Origin: Membranipora membranacea
Taxonomy: Eukaryota; Bryozoa; Gymnolaemata; Cheilostomatida; Membraniporidae
Length of the DNA stretch: 64,000 nucleotides
Reading direction: 5' to 3'
Assembly: GCA_914767715.1 (NCBI GenBank)
Contig: OU612074.1
Coordinates: forward strand, 16,228,062-16,292,061
Shown here one piece after another: positions 1-10,655 of the stretch. The notes under the pieces were generated by a model. The model worked only from the letters and a program-made list of their open reading frames with translations. It made no database searches and had not been told where the DNA came from. The translations under genes were made by a program, and so were the position numbers. Every line of letters starts with the position of its first letter. Position 1 is the first letter of the stretch.

Positions 1-1917
1 ATCCTCCGATATCAGAGAACCGAGCCTCAGTTCCTCTCCCCTCTCTGTATCCCCACTCGGTAGCGTTCCCGGCTATGGTCGTAGATGTTTTACCATCGCT
101 GGTCGTCAGTGAGTGCCATTCATTGTACAGGATGTGACCGGGTTTGAAGAGATCTTTTTCCATGTGATAAACATAGTAATTGGTGGTGGCGAAGTTTGTA
201 GCTGTAGATCTCTCTAATCTGTAAGATTAATATTGTTATGTAAATGGACGATGTTGGTTAATTTCATCGTATTAGGTAAATTCGCGACCTTGGTATATAT
301 ATTAAATAATCAATAAATAATCAATGGAAATCCCATTTTCATTGGAAAATCCAACTTGAATTAAAGTTGTCTCCCTATTATCAATGAGGAGATAATTCTA
401 AGTTTCATGACATGAAACTTAGAATTATCTCCTCATTGGTGATAGGGAGACAACTTGAATTCAAGTTGGATTCAGTTGGATTTTCCAATGAAAATGGGAT
501 TTCCATTGATTATTTATTGATTATTTAATATATATACCAAGGTCGCGAATTTACCTATTAAAGGGCAACCAAGGTTTCGCAGCAATGCGTTAATGGGTAG
601 CAAATAATGTGCTGGGCAGCATCAGCTTTGTGCATTACGCGATGCAAAACTCAAAGTAGTTGCTGACTCTAAGCTGGGTAACACTTCAGTTTATGGGAGG
701 TTCCAAGACTTTGCTGTAATAACTATAGAGCACAGGCTAAATAATAACAGGAACAGGAAACTGCTATGTTGTATTCTCTTTTAGCTGAGTTTGAGTACCT
801 GATTGAAGAAATGTTTCACAAGAATTCTGGCTGAATAATCATCCGAATTATATTTTGTCTTTTTCCTCATGCAGAAGGTGCAATCTGCTATTAATCAATG
901 GCCATCAATGAGAAGTTGTTTGAAACCTTGGTTGCCCTTTAACACAGTAATTATTGAACAAAAATACCACAGATATTGCAAATGCAATATTTAAAATTTA
1001 TAATTTAAATGAAGTGTAATTTTCGTATTTTAAGTATTCATGTGCTGGTGGGTGAATCAAATATATCAGAATTATTAATCTTTCCCAAAATTGATTCAGA
1101 TGGATAATTGTGTTTTTTATCAACCAATTAAATTTAAATGCAGACACCAAAATGTATAATATTTTACACACGGCTTTTGTTCACAGTAAATTTCAGTTAT
1201 TTGGAGTTGTCTCAAGTTATACATCATCAGGAGGCAATACACAAAATTTCAATTGAGCGACCTAAATTCAAAATCTTGAGTAAAACAGATATTTGCTTCA
1301 ATTAATCAACAAAAATGTTTGCAATGTATAAATTACAAAAAAGTAACAGTTTGTACCATAAGTAATGTGTAATATCACAAATCACAAGAAGGAATGAAAC
1401 GATCAAATGATTAGTTCACTGTACATTGCCTACCCTGAATCTGATGTTTTCACTAAAGGATATTCTAGCATAGAACTCAGAAGGTTTTCAAACCCCTATT
1501 TATTATCAAAATGACCTGGATAGGTAGATCAAAATCACATCAATGGAAAGTGACTCACCGATCAACTAGAGACTGTGTATCCTGATCCATACACCACACA
1601 GTATTTAGTATCACACAACATAACACCTGTCAAAACAATGATGGTATTAATTAAATTTGTTACAAGAGAAACTACAAAGGTACTTTAGGTTTGGGGGAGG
1701 GGACATCACCCATATAAAGGGAGTACCGAGTCCCCAGTGAGACCCTCTGAGCATTCATCCTGTAGATGTTATGTCTGGGTTAAAGCAAGCCATGCTTGTT
1801 TTCTCCTGTGCTATAACTACGTCTTTTTTTCAAAGATATCACTTATCGATTTTGAGGTAATAGTTGAATCGAAATTCTTAGTGTACTTACAAGGAAAAGT
1901 GTCAGTCTCAGCTCCAT
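1..1917 (-). CDS. N-terminal part of a secreted or membrane NHL-repeat-like protein (partial, three exons)
   Basis: I do not recognise the gene. Three coding exons splice in frame on the minus strand. Exon 1 is 1917-1891 (ATG, 9 codons, donor GTAAGT). Exon 2 is 1626-1559 (acceptor TTTGACAG, donor GTGAGT). Exon 3 runs from 218 (acceptor CTTACAG) to the window edge without a stop. The first 21 residues (MELRLTLFL-VLCCVILNTVWC) are a typical signal peptide. Exon 3 contains a run ending TIAGN...GYREGRGTEARF, which resembles the NHL beta-propeller repeat (AG.G..G..DG.G..ARF). About 104 residues are visible and the rest lies beyond position 1. The phases 0, 2 and open match at both junctions, which supports the model. 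The second intron is occupied by two inverted-repeat elements. A membrane protein with an extracellular NHL propeller is my inference. Transcript evidence is lacking, and exon 1 is short. Confidence 0.62.
273..557. repeat. Near-perfect 285-bp palindrome (foldback element)
   Basis: The two arms of about 140 bp are reverse complements. They run from TAGGTAAATTCGCG at 273 to CGCGAATTTACCTA ending at 557 and meet near 415. The right arm carries a short extra segment around 462-475. It lies in intron 2 of the NHL-like gene. The form fits a MITE or foldback transposon. No coding capacity is present. Confidence 0.85.
562..938. mobile_element. Small DNA transposon (MITE) with 17-bp TIRs and TTAA flanks
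   Basis: The element begins AGGGCAACCAAGGTTTC and ends with the reverse complement of that sequence. TTAA flanks it at 558-561 and 939-942. A TTAA duplication is characteristic of piggyBac-type elements; a TA duplication with a two-base longer TIR is the alternative reading. At 377 bp it cannot encode a transposase. It directly abuts the palindrome ending at 557. Confidence 0.75.
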
Positions 1918-2297
1918 GATTCTTGACAGGCCAAATATTTTCACGTAAATATAGTAGTAGTTGCTCTACACCTCTAGTCTCTCCTAAGTACGGTAAGCGG
2001 ATACTGGCAGCGAACATAAACCCGCTGCAGAGGTATTTAGCTAGCGGCAACTATATTTAACCATGCCAGTTATCTTTTAGGCGCGTCAAGCTTCAGATAA
2101 GAGAGCCAAGTAAACCTTTCTCTGCTTGGTACTGAATACTGTTGACATAGGAATCTCTTATCAGTGTAAACATTTGAAGGTAGCTATATTGGACAAAATC
2201 ATGTATCCTGTTTTAACAAAGTCACCAATATTGAACCAGGGTACCAGGGTACTGCTGTGTGCGTCAGAGACCTGATAAGAAGGACAAGTGAAACTTT
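1918..2297. other. Upstream region of the NHL-like gene, no feature seen
   Basis: This stretch precedes the minus-strand start codon at 1917 and should contain the 5' UTR and promoter of that gene. I see no clear TATA box, no open exon and no repeat. Confidence 0.3.
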
Positions 2298-2305
2298 CAC
2301 TGCTC

Positions 2306-3019
2306 CATGGGCGTCAGAAGGGGTGCTCAGGGTGCTCAAGTGAGCACCCCTTGGGAGGTTTAAATTTTTTTTTTAACAATTGGAGTTGTTTATCCTTGTC
2401 AGTGTCAGAGTAACTCATTGTAGCCAATGACTGGGCCAATCATTTTGCCCTGCTGTTGTTGTTGCCCAATCAACATAAATTCTTAATATTGGGCTGGGTA
2501 ATCGATTCCTTTTCCAGGCTACACAGCAGAAAACTGGAGCTGGGTACGATTGTACCATTCTGCAACGTCAATGACTAATAATCGATCAAATAAGGCCTAA
2601 TAAATAATGGTCTTGCAGGTGCAAGAATGCTCTATGTATTTAGTATTTACTGGTAGTTCACTCAGTACTCTTTGGTCTGTTTTTAATCCAACCATTTTTT
2701 AAATTTGTTCACGAATAAACTATCTAACAAGGCTACTACCAGGGAACTCAGTGTTTCTCTTATCGCTAGAACTTTCAATCGGGGCCCGGACAAGAGGCTG
2801 TTGCTGTTAAATATTTTTGGTATCATGCTTGGTGTTGCCCATCCATAAAAGTTGGCTGGTATGTACCAGAATGTCTCTTTTTGGGTCTCAAATTTCAAAA
2901 AAATTCCGTCGGCGAGAGGGGGCTTGGGCGCCCCTCCCGCACCCTCCCCGCTTACACATGCCACTAACTACTCCACAGCTAAAAGGAGAACCCCTTGGTA
3001 AATCCTTCTGACTCCCATG
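2306..3019. mobile_element. Non-autonomous hAT-type element with 8-bp target duplication
   Basis: Imperfect terminal inverted repeats (CATGGGCGTCAGAAGG at the left, CCTTCTGACTCCCATG at the right) enclose 714 bp. Identical octamers CACTGCTC flank it at 2298-2305 and 3020-3027. An 8-bp target duplication with CA...TG ends is the hAT signature. No transposase frame remains inside, only short chance ORFs. A small hairpin of GGGGTGCTCA type sits next to the left end. Confidence 0.8.
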
Positions 3020-3151
3020 CACTGCTCAGTACTCATCATGCTAATACAATGATTCGTATATCACTGTAAAGGGTACAGGAGGCAACAAATTTAAATTCTA
3101 CGAAAAGGAATGTAATTGTTGGCATGCCTGCCTGAGTTTCACTTGATGTGG

Positions 3152-3398
3152 CCTGATGTTTACAAGTCTGAGTCTGTTGCATCAATTGAGCTAAAATGAT
3201 AATAAGGAATGACAACTCTTTGTTTGTCATCAATATCTCTCTAGCGGCACACAGTTCTTGTGGTGTTATTAATGGTGTATCAATTATACCTGTACCTGTA
3301 ATTGTTTATGGGGTTTATCAAGGGGCCTGATGTTTACAAGTCTGAGCCGGTTTCATCAACTGTGCTACATTGATAATAACGAAGGATGACAGCAAACA
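3152..3398. repeat. Pair of ~70-bp direct repeats
   Basis: Sequences starting GGCCTGATGTTTACAAG at about 3152 and 3325 are about 80 percent alike over roughly 70 bp (GTCTGAG..GTTGCATCAA.TG.GCTA..). The 100 bp between them are not repeated. This is a local duplication of unknown origin. From 3400 to 4560 I see nothing else. Confidence 0.6.
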
Positions 3399-4564
3399 AT
3401 TCTTGCGTGTATCAATTTTAGCCAATTTATTATGAGCTATTTTTTATTCAATTGCATTGCATGGATATCATGACATCAAACTACCTCAACCTAACATACT
3501 AGCGATAAGAGATTTGCAGTGTCTAACTTCTATCCATAAACTGCCGTAAATACCTGATGCCGTTAACTTGTAGAAACCATTAATGATGAGATAATATGAT
3601 TAATATCAAGTGACGCAACTCATTCAACACATCAAGCTGTGAATCTTGAATTTGTTGAAGCAAGCTATACAAATGCTGCTGACCTTGTGCTTGTTATTGG
3701 GGCGGCGCCATAGCTATTCCACTCTCCTATTTAATCAACATAAACCCAGTTAATGTAACGAACTCTTATTCTCAGGCACAACCTAACAACAAGATAATAT
3801 CTATAGATAAATTTTTAGTTGCTCTTCAGATGTCTCAGCCTGTTTCAAACCGTATATCCATAGCATGCATGTGAGGGGATTGCAGGACCAAAAGTAATGA
3901 AGGAATGGAATAATCAATTGATTAGTGTTGTACCCTTTGAGACATGTGATTCTTGAACCGCCTATCCCCTTGTAGTGAATTGCACATTGCAATGTTTCAT
4001 AAGCATTGGATGATTGAGCCGCCTCGAACGCATGTTGCCTCCTGCTATAAGTCAAATTCAACTTAAATACAAATTACTTACTGAGACCGCACAACTCTAA
4101 CAGTATAATTCCGCCTGCAGTGTTATGTGGCTAGTACCAAATATATAAAACATGGTAGCTTTTATGCCGTCCGCTTGCATTATAGATTTTTTACAGAGAG
4201 CATACCTGCCCTGTATAATGGTGGTAATTATTTGATACACAGTCATTCAGAAGAGCAGTTTCACTTAACGTTGATTTTGTATGGCAAGTCTGTTATCTTC
4301 AAAGATTTAACCAAGGCATCTGGTCTCAGCTATCAATAAGCGTACATTTTTACCAAGTGACATAATATAAGGAAAAGCATCCAAGTTTTGTAGGACAGCT
4401 GGCTGTATTGAAATCACACAAACTGACTTGAGTTTAGACTGAATATGCGGAAGTGGGAGCTATCTGACTGGTGCGTCGAGGGAGGATAACTCCTATTCTG
4501 GTCTAAGTTAGTCAATTAGCTGATTAGTATATATAATATATATAATATAATATAATATAATATA

Positions 4565-4633
4565 GATCCCAGTCAGCAGAACGCTCGCAATCTATATATT
4601 ATATAGATTGCGAGCGTTCTGTTGACTGGGATT
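4565..4633. repeat. 69-bp palindrome with ~32-bp arms
   Basis: The left arm GATCCCAGTCAGCAGAACG is followed by its near-perfect reverse complement after CTATATATTATATAG in the centre. One base differs (CAGCAG against CTGTTG). A TATAA-rich microsatellite precedes it at 4528-4563. It could be a minimal transposon of two fused terminal repeats. Confidence 0.75.
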
Positions 4634-4827
4634 AACATGTACTTATGTCATAGCATAGGATTGCGGAGCTTGGTTATTAACCAGCGGATGGTTGATTCAA
4701 TACACAACTTGTGTGAGTGTTAACTCGAGTGAGGCTAATCACAACATGCGCATGTCGAGAGCTGTCATTCTGACTGGTGCTTTGTTTATAGTAATTGAGT
4801 GAACTAGCGGATATGTCTGATTTAAAC

Positions 4828-5015
4828 CACTAGGTGGCTCAATATTACTTATGCATCACATTATTCTCTGATTCTTCACCTCCGTAATGATATGCTTCTT
4901 TAAAAAATTGGTCCACTCTAAGTGCATTATATATCTATCGCAGTAGAGGCCTAACTAAAAACGCTCGCATAAAATTAACCCTGAAAAGGGTGTGATATTT
5001 GACGTCACAGAGCTG
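4828..5015. repeat. Dispersed repeat, copy 1
   Basis: About 190 bp that reappear at 7892-8078 with perhaps 80 percent identity. Shared blocks include ATTATTCTCTGATTCT, CTCCGTAATGAT, AAATTGGTCCACTCT and AGTAGAGGCCT. The ends shared by both copies define a mobile or duplicated unit of unknown class. Confidence 0.7.
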
Positions 5016-5246
5016 TTAGTGCGCTGTGTTGATAGAAATTCCTCAACAACTTTAGCTAAATAGGTCACCCATCAACATCTTTGTTGACTTCACACAGTAT
5101 CCTAGCGGATGTGGTTATGTCTACATGGCCAATGTTTTATAATCTTTGACAAGGCTCTCCCCACATAAAATATCACATTGCTGTCAAAACAAACATTATT
5201 GAGGCTCATAATAAATTACCTCATCAATGACTGCAAAATATGCTCA

Positions 5247-5276
5247 CAGAGTAAGGATATATCCTTACTCTGTGAT
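5247..5276. repeat. 30-bp perfect palindrome matching the foldback element ends at 35814-36515
   Basis: CACAGAGTAAGGATA is followed directly by its reverse complement. The same 15 bp form the outer tips of the 702-bp foldback element at 35814 and 36515. The site looks like two terminal repeats joined with no interior. Confidence 0.7.
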
Positions 5277-5990
5277 ATGCTCATCGTATAAGCATCCATG
5301 ACCATAGAATGATACCAGCCCCAATTCACAAAGCCAGAGTTAGTTTATTAGCGGCGATCAATTTGTCTAACATTTATTCAACACACATTATTAAATTTAC
5401 GATCCTTAGTTTTGGGCAAAATATTTCGATGGCAATAATGTCGTCAGATAACTGATGTTATCTAAGTGACTGTTGATTCAGAAAGTGAAGCTTCTGGGAC
5501 CATTCTAGGGGAATAGGGCGGGTAACTGATGGTGAAGAAATATGTTTCTTCACAAGAACTGACCGTGGAGGATATGCATGCAGAGGTAGGCTTGTTTCTC
5601 AAGCGGAATGACAATAATATTTCAATGGACATTACAATAATTGATGACAAATAGATTTTGATTTAACCAGCAAAAATTTGTGTCTTGGTTGATGTTTTGT
5701 GTTCTGGCCATTTTTTACAAAAAATCAAGAATCTTTGTCACAGTTAGCCGCAGCACAGTATTTTTCGGATTTACCTCAGCTCGCCATCTACCCGGCACAT
5801 TATTTAGAATTTCATCATCACATAGAATTTTTGTCTGCTGATAAAGTTTTATCAATTAAAAATCTCCAATTATAAAGATACAGTGGATGGCAAACAGCAG
5901 GTCCTCACCGAAAGTTTTTAGTCAAGTTCACATAATTATACACAAGGCATACTATAAGCGGGTCAGTTTCAAGAATATGAGAACAGTAAC
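5277..5990. other. No recognisable feature
   Basis: AT-rich sequence with only short ORFs (up to 62 codons) and no splice-flanked conserved reading frame. Confidence 0.3.
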
Positions 5991-6000
5991 ACAGTTAATG

Positions 6001-6870
6001 TTTGATGTTTGATGTTTGTTTATTTAGACATTTTCAGTATCACTCCTTAAAAGGTTGACAAAATTGAAATGTTTACATAAAAATTGATGGAAAAATATTG
6101 CACTAGTTGAAAAATCTCATATAGAATTCAAAAAAGCTGTTCTGCCGTTTTACAGTGCGGCATTTGCTGGGTCGGTATTTGTCGATTACTGCTTTACGGG
6201 CGGATTTTCTTTGAGTGTTAGGTCTAATTCTATTGTTCAGCGCATGGGTATTATTGGTTGAAATTTTTAAAAAGTGTTCACTGCATAGAGACATTAAGAA
6301 GTCGGATATATAGGGTAAGGCTAGCTTGGTCAGTCTATCATCATAGTGCTCTATGTGTGGCATCATCATGCGTGTAGCGTATCTCTGCACTTTCTCTAGT
6401 TTCTCTTCATCGGCTTCAGAGATAAACTGAAACCATACTGGGCAGATGTAGGAAAGAACGGGTTTGACATTGGCAGCATAGAATGTTATCAGTCCTGCGG
6501 TGTTCATACCCATGGTCTTAAGCTGCTTCATCAGATACAGTCTGCTATTGCATTTGCTCACGACAGAGTCTATGTGGTCACTAAAAGACAGTTCAGAGTC
6601 TACAGTGACTCCTAATAGTGTAGCAGATTTAGATGGGGAGATAAAAGTATCATCACTGGGGTTTACATCGAGGTTCATACCAGGTCAGTCAGAAAAAGCA
6701 ATATTCAATACAACAGTCTTACTTGAGTTGAGTTTTCTAAAGACCAACTATTAGCATTTGATATAGCATCAGAGACATTGTCATCGTTGGGGTTTACAAT
6801 AGGCTTATAAAATGTGGTGTCATCTGCGTACTTCACACAATTAAAACTTTCAGCTTTCAAGTCATTAGAG
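6001..6870 (-). mobile_element. 3' fragment of a CR1/L2-like LINE (reverse transcriptase C-terminus)
   Basis: On the minus strand a KYADDTTF motif at about 6834-6812 is the catalytic YADD box of a non-LTR reverse transcriptase. It is followed by the thumb region: LLGVTVDSELSFSDHI, then YAANVKPVLSYICPVW, in an open frame at 6678-6103. A frameshift near 6738 and a TGA at 6685-6687 separate the YADD block from the rest, so the copy is dead. The 5' part (endonuclease, fingers) is absent, as in 5'-truncated LINEs. The 3' end carries short heptamer repeats (AACATCA) at 6020-6000, as in the CR1/L2 class, which end in small tandem repeats rather than poly(A). Confidence 0.85.
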
Positions 6871-7406
6871 AATGTCTAAAGCTTTATCTAAAGTCTAAAG
6901 CTATAACATATTGGAATGCTAAAGTCTAAAAATTCTTGATCTCCATTCCCTTCGCCTTATTTTCACTAACTTCGTGCAGCCGATGACTCAGCTATCGCTG
7001 GATTATTTTATTATCTGACCTGCGTCTTACCTCAGTTTATAGTATGTGTCATTTATTCTCATCGAACACACACACACACACCGCCATGCTTGTTGTAATA
7101 TAAAATTCCAAGTTTGTTTACTTAGCCAGTGGATCTCAGTGGAGTATTGTATTCAATGGGGGCCTTTCATAGAATCCCTTACTACACAATGTAGCCTTAG
7201 TTTGGTGCTCTGTGTTGACCTACATTTTCAGAAATCACACAAATAAGCTGACTTTTTAGACCATCATATCTCAAATTTGGGGATGGGGATGCCAGTGCCC
7301 TTCCATGAGGTTGCAATTGAGATGTGGGTGCATAGGCTCATAGTGGAAAATGAAAATCAGCACCATGGATTTTCTGCTGTATTGAATACAAGATAGCTTT
7401 GTTTGT
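6871..7406. other. No gene; short (CA)n run
   Basis: A CA dinucleotide tract lies at about 7066-7083. Nothing else is recognisable. Confidence 0.4.
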
Positions 7407-8412
7407 TTTTTCTCTCATTGAACTATTTTGCCTTATACCAACCCATAGGTGCCTGTGAATTCTAAAAAAATTCAATCATCATGCTCCCTAATAATGTGCA
7501 GCTGTCATAAACGCCTCCCCCCCCCCCTAAACACGTTTTTATTATACAAGCATCATAGATTTCATCAAGCCATTAATACATGTGTTACTGTTCTCATTAC
7601 TCAGAGTCATGAGGATTTTCGCCCATGTTCATTAGCCATTTACTCTATTTTCTATGTAGCCTATATGTTACCATTCAGGGCATAAAAGCCGTGCACAGCA
7701 CTTTGTCATCAGTTCTTATTCTCAATACGAACTCAATACAACTCTTGCAATTTACCCTACCATTAATTCCTTCGCGCTAGCTACACAGAATTAGCTAGAA
7801 TCAGTAAAAGCCGCACAAGTTGACATTCATACTAAATAACTATCAGTATTAATTCCTATGCGCTAGCCACGAAGAATTAATACTGCATAAGTTAAACAAC
7901 TAGGCGGATCAATTTTATTTATGTATCAAATTATTCTCTGATTCTCCAGCTCCGTAATGATGTGCTTCTTTAGAAAATTGGTCCACTCTTAGTGAATTTT
8001 ATATCTATCGTAGTAGAGGCCTTCCCAAAAACGCTCACATCAAGCCAGGCTAACGTTTTGTGACGTCAGAGAGCTGTTTGAGTGATCAGCCTATTGTAAA
8101 AAAGAACTGATGTAAAAGTGCTGTGCACGGCTTTTATGCCCTGAATGGTAACATATAGGCTACATAGAAAATAGAGTAAATGGCTAATGAACATGGGCGA
8201 AAATCCTCATGACTCTGAGTAATGAAACAGTAACACATGTATTAATGGCTTAATGAAATCTATGATGCTTGTATAATAAAAACGTGTTTAGGGGGGGGGG
8301 GGAGGCGTTTATGACAGCTGCACATTATTAGGGAGCATGATGATTGTCTTTTTTTAGAATTCACAGGCACCTATGGGTTGGTTTAAGGCAAAATAGTTCA
8401 ATGAGAAAAAGT
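7407..8412. mobile_element. 1-kb foldback element with ~300-bp inverted arms
   Basis: The arms 7407-7710 and 8115-8412 are near-perfect inverted copies, including a homopolymer (C10 on the left, G12 on the right) of different length. The 400-bp centre contains copy 2 of the dispersed repeat found at 4828-5015. The element has no ORF of its own beyond short chance frames. Confidence 0.85.
7892..8078. repeat. Dispersed repeat, copy 2
   Basis: Homologous to 4828-5015 and enclosed by the foldback arms at 7407-8412. Confidence 0.7.
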
Positions 8413-8556
8413 ACTTATGTGTCAATTTAGCATTGCTTATAATTCTACAAAGCCTCCGTGATTATTTAGTACATGATGGATTGATAACTTTTTTATATTT
8501 GTAACAAACTTCATTATATATTTACTTGGCATCCTGGATTTTTACAAAGGTATTGG

Positions 8557-8770
8557 TAAAGGCGTTCACTTCTCAACGCCTCTGAAGTGAATGGGTTAGA
8601 GTCCCGCCACTGACTGAGAGTAAGATATACTGGTTGTGTAAGGGTTGTGCCGCACAGACTCATCCAATGCCATACAAACAGAACCAGCAGTAAGATGAGT
8701 GATAGACTAAGAGACTCTGCTTGCAGAGTACGGACGTAGCTAAAGCTACAACACCTTCCTTCTTACTTTA
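8557..8770 (+). repeat. Probable degenerate tRNA-derived SINE
   Basis: The head (AAAGGCGTTCACTTCTCAACG...GGTTAGAGTCCCGCC) resembles a leucine-type tRNA with a decayed B box. It is followed by an unrelated ~150-bp body. No clear target duplication is seen. Confidence 0.45.
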
Positions 8771-8821
8771 CTGTTTAAAGTTTGCCTAGCTGGCTGTCCT
8801 CTGGTTTTCAAAAACAAGACA

Positions 8822-9045
8822 TTGTCTATGTCAATAACATCGGGTGTATTTGCAATAGATATTAATTGTCATAAAGTTTAAAATTCTTTTTGCAAAATCA
8901 TTTTAGGATGATCATTGCATACGGGTGGGTTGCTGTAAATTCGACCGGAAATGTGTGAAAAATGCAATTGTCTTATATATGGAGCCACTGAAAAATTCTG
9001 ACAAGTGAACATAGTTTGCATGTAAAGCAATGGGGAAATAAATAG
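8822..9045. repeat. Dispersed repeat family B, copy 1
   Basis: Matches 10326-10655 in order. Shared blocks are GGTGTATTT.CAATAGA, CAAAATCATTTTAGGA, ACCGGAAAT, CTTATATATGG.GCCACTGAAAAA and CATAGTTTGCATGTAAAGC. Confidence 0.7.
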
Positions 9046-9237
9046 AGTTGTTGACCTAATAGTAGCACTAGCAGACAACTTGCACAATCAGTTGATTGCA
9101 GTAAATATAGCAACTTCAAAGGAAAAATATTTTTCAGTGGCCTGGCTGGGTAGGTTATGGAATATTTAAAGGTTAGGGTTTGGTTTTGAGAAGATATGTG
9201 TTGGTAAAAAATGATAGGTTAGTTGAGCAACATGTCA

Positions 9238-9600
9238 TCTCGTTGAACCCCAACTGTTGACCCCTGAATCCACTTTTGGACACCAAAAACCCAAAACAGT
9301 CATCTGCAAACCCAAAACTTTAAGCTACAAACCCCAAGCTGCGAGCTGCAAGCCCGAAGTTGCGAGCTGAAAACCCCAAAAGGTTGACCCTCGAACCCCA
9401 AAATCTGACCCTCAAACCCCAGAACGTAGGCAGTGAACCCAACTGTGTAGACTGTAAACCCAAAATTTCAAGATGCAAACCCCAAATTTTGGCCCCGAAC
9501 CTGACCCCTAAACCTTAAAAGCTGACCAAAAAAACCAAAATTTTGATCTCATACCCCAGGCTGCCATCCCCAATATCACACCTCAAACCTCAATTAATAT
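9238..9600 (+). repeat. Degenerate A/C-rich minisatellite
   Basis: Roughly 16 imperfect units of about 20-25 bp share the pattern (G/C)TG-CAAACCCCAAAA or GACCCTCAAACCCC. The plus strand is very poor in G relative to C across the block. The unit is too degraded for an exact consensus by eye. Confidence 0.65.
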
Positions 9601-10325
9601 GACTATACTATATCTTAACTTCATAAAACGTCTGGTGCTTACAGCACATGGATTTGTACTTGCCTGGGGAGACCGGACTTGTTCTATCTTCTTCTTTATA
9701 AGACTTTAACTAAGTTGAAGCGTGTTGAATTATTGAGTGTCCCCTTGAATGCATTTTTAAAGGTCAGGTCAACACCCCATCTCATAACTCAATAAACACC
9801 TATACCTTCAGTCAATGGGTAATTATTTATAATAATTATTATTATTATCTCCCTGCTTGACAAGGAGAAGTTACTTCCAAATGGCATGTATACGTCACAC
9901 TGTAGCTTAACATCTCTTCTGTCTTATGTCTGTAGACAACCTGAGCCATCGCTGCAGACTTTGCCGATGATGGTCATGAACATGGTATACCTGTAAGTTG
10001 CAACATAAGTAAGATACCATTTTAGAGACCAATAAGGGAGAAAAGCCTGACAAGGTGAGTTTCTAGGGCAAAAGTCCTATGGTCAAATGGCCAAGGCCTG
10101 TCAATTTATGGATGGATCGCCTCCGAATTTCGCGCCATGCTAGTGTACCAACGGAGGTATGACCGATTTTGAATACCCTTTACCGTCAGTCCGGAAACTA
10201 TTGGGTAGGACATCTGAAAATCGGTCAAGGTCAACTTGTTGCACCCATTCTCAATAAAATTGATTAGTATGCCTGATGAAAAATGAGGCTGTAGCCAATT
10301 CAAAAGCACTGCTATCGGTGATATC
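9601..10325. other. No recognisable feature
   Basis: Non-coding, with a small (TAT)n tract near 9830. Confidence 0.3.
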
Positions 10326-10655
10326 GAACCCTGTAAATATTTTCAGGTGTATTTCCAATAGAAATTTATAGATTTAAAGTTTTAAATTCTCTTTGTAAAA
10401 TCATTTTAGGACACTCAATGCACACAATGCTTACGGGTAGGTTAATGTAAATCAGACCGGAAATATTCGAAAAGTGCAATGTTCTTATATATGGGGCCAC
10501 TGAAAAACTCTGACAAATAGTTTTCAACCCATAATCACCAATATGGATGAGCAGGAGCATACCATCATTTTGAGTGCTCTGGTTAAGGAATTGAAACAAC
10601 CTGAAGCAGGCCTATTGAAGTGAAACGTCAACATAGTTTGCATGTAAAGCAATGG
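10326..10655. repeat. Dispersed repeat family B, copy 2, with internal extra segment
   Basis: Homologous to 8822-9045. Between the block ending GAAAAACTCTGACAA (10518) and the block CATAGTTTGCATG (10631) it carries about 110 bp absent from the first copy. Either an insertion here or a deletion there is possible. Confidence 0.65.

Noticed and set aside
2683-2964. 93-aa minus-strand ORF in the hAT-type element as transposase
   Set aside because: No hAT dimerisation motif or zinc finger; the frame is short and low in complexity.
5462-5650. 62-aa minus-strand ORF and overlapping plus-strand frames
   Set aside because: No conserved pattern and no matching splice sites.
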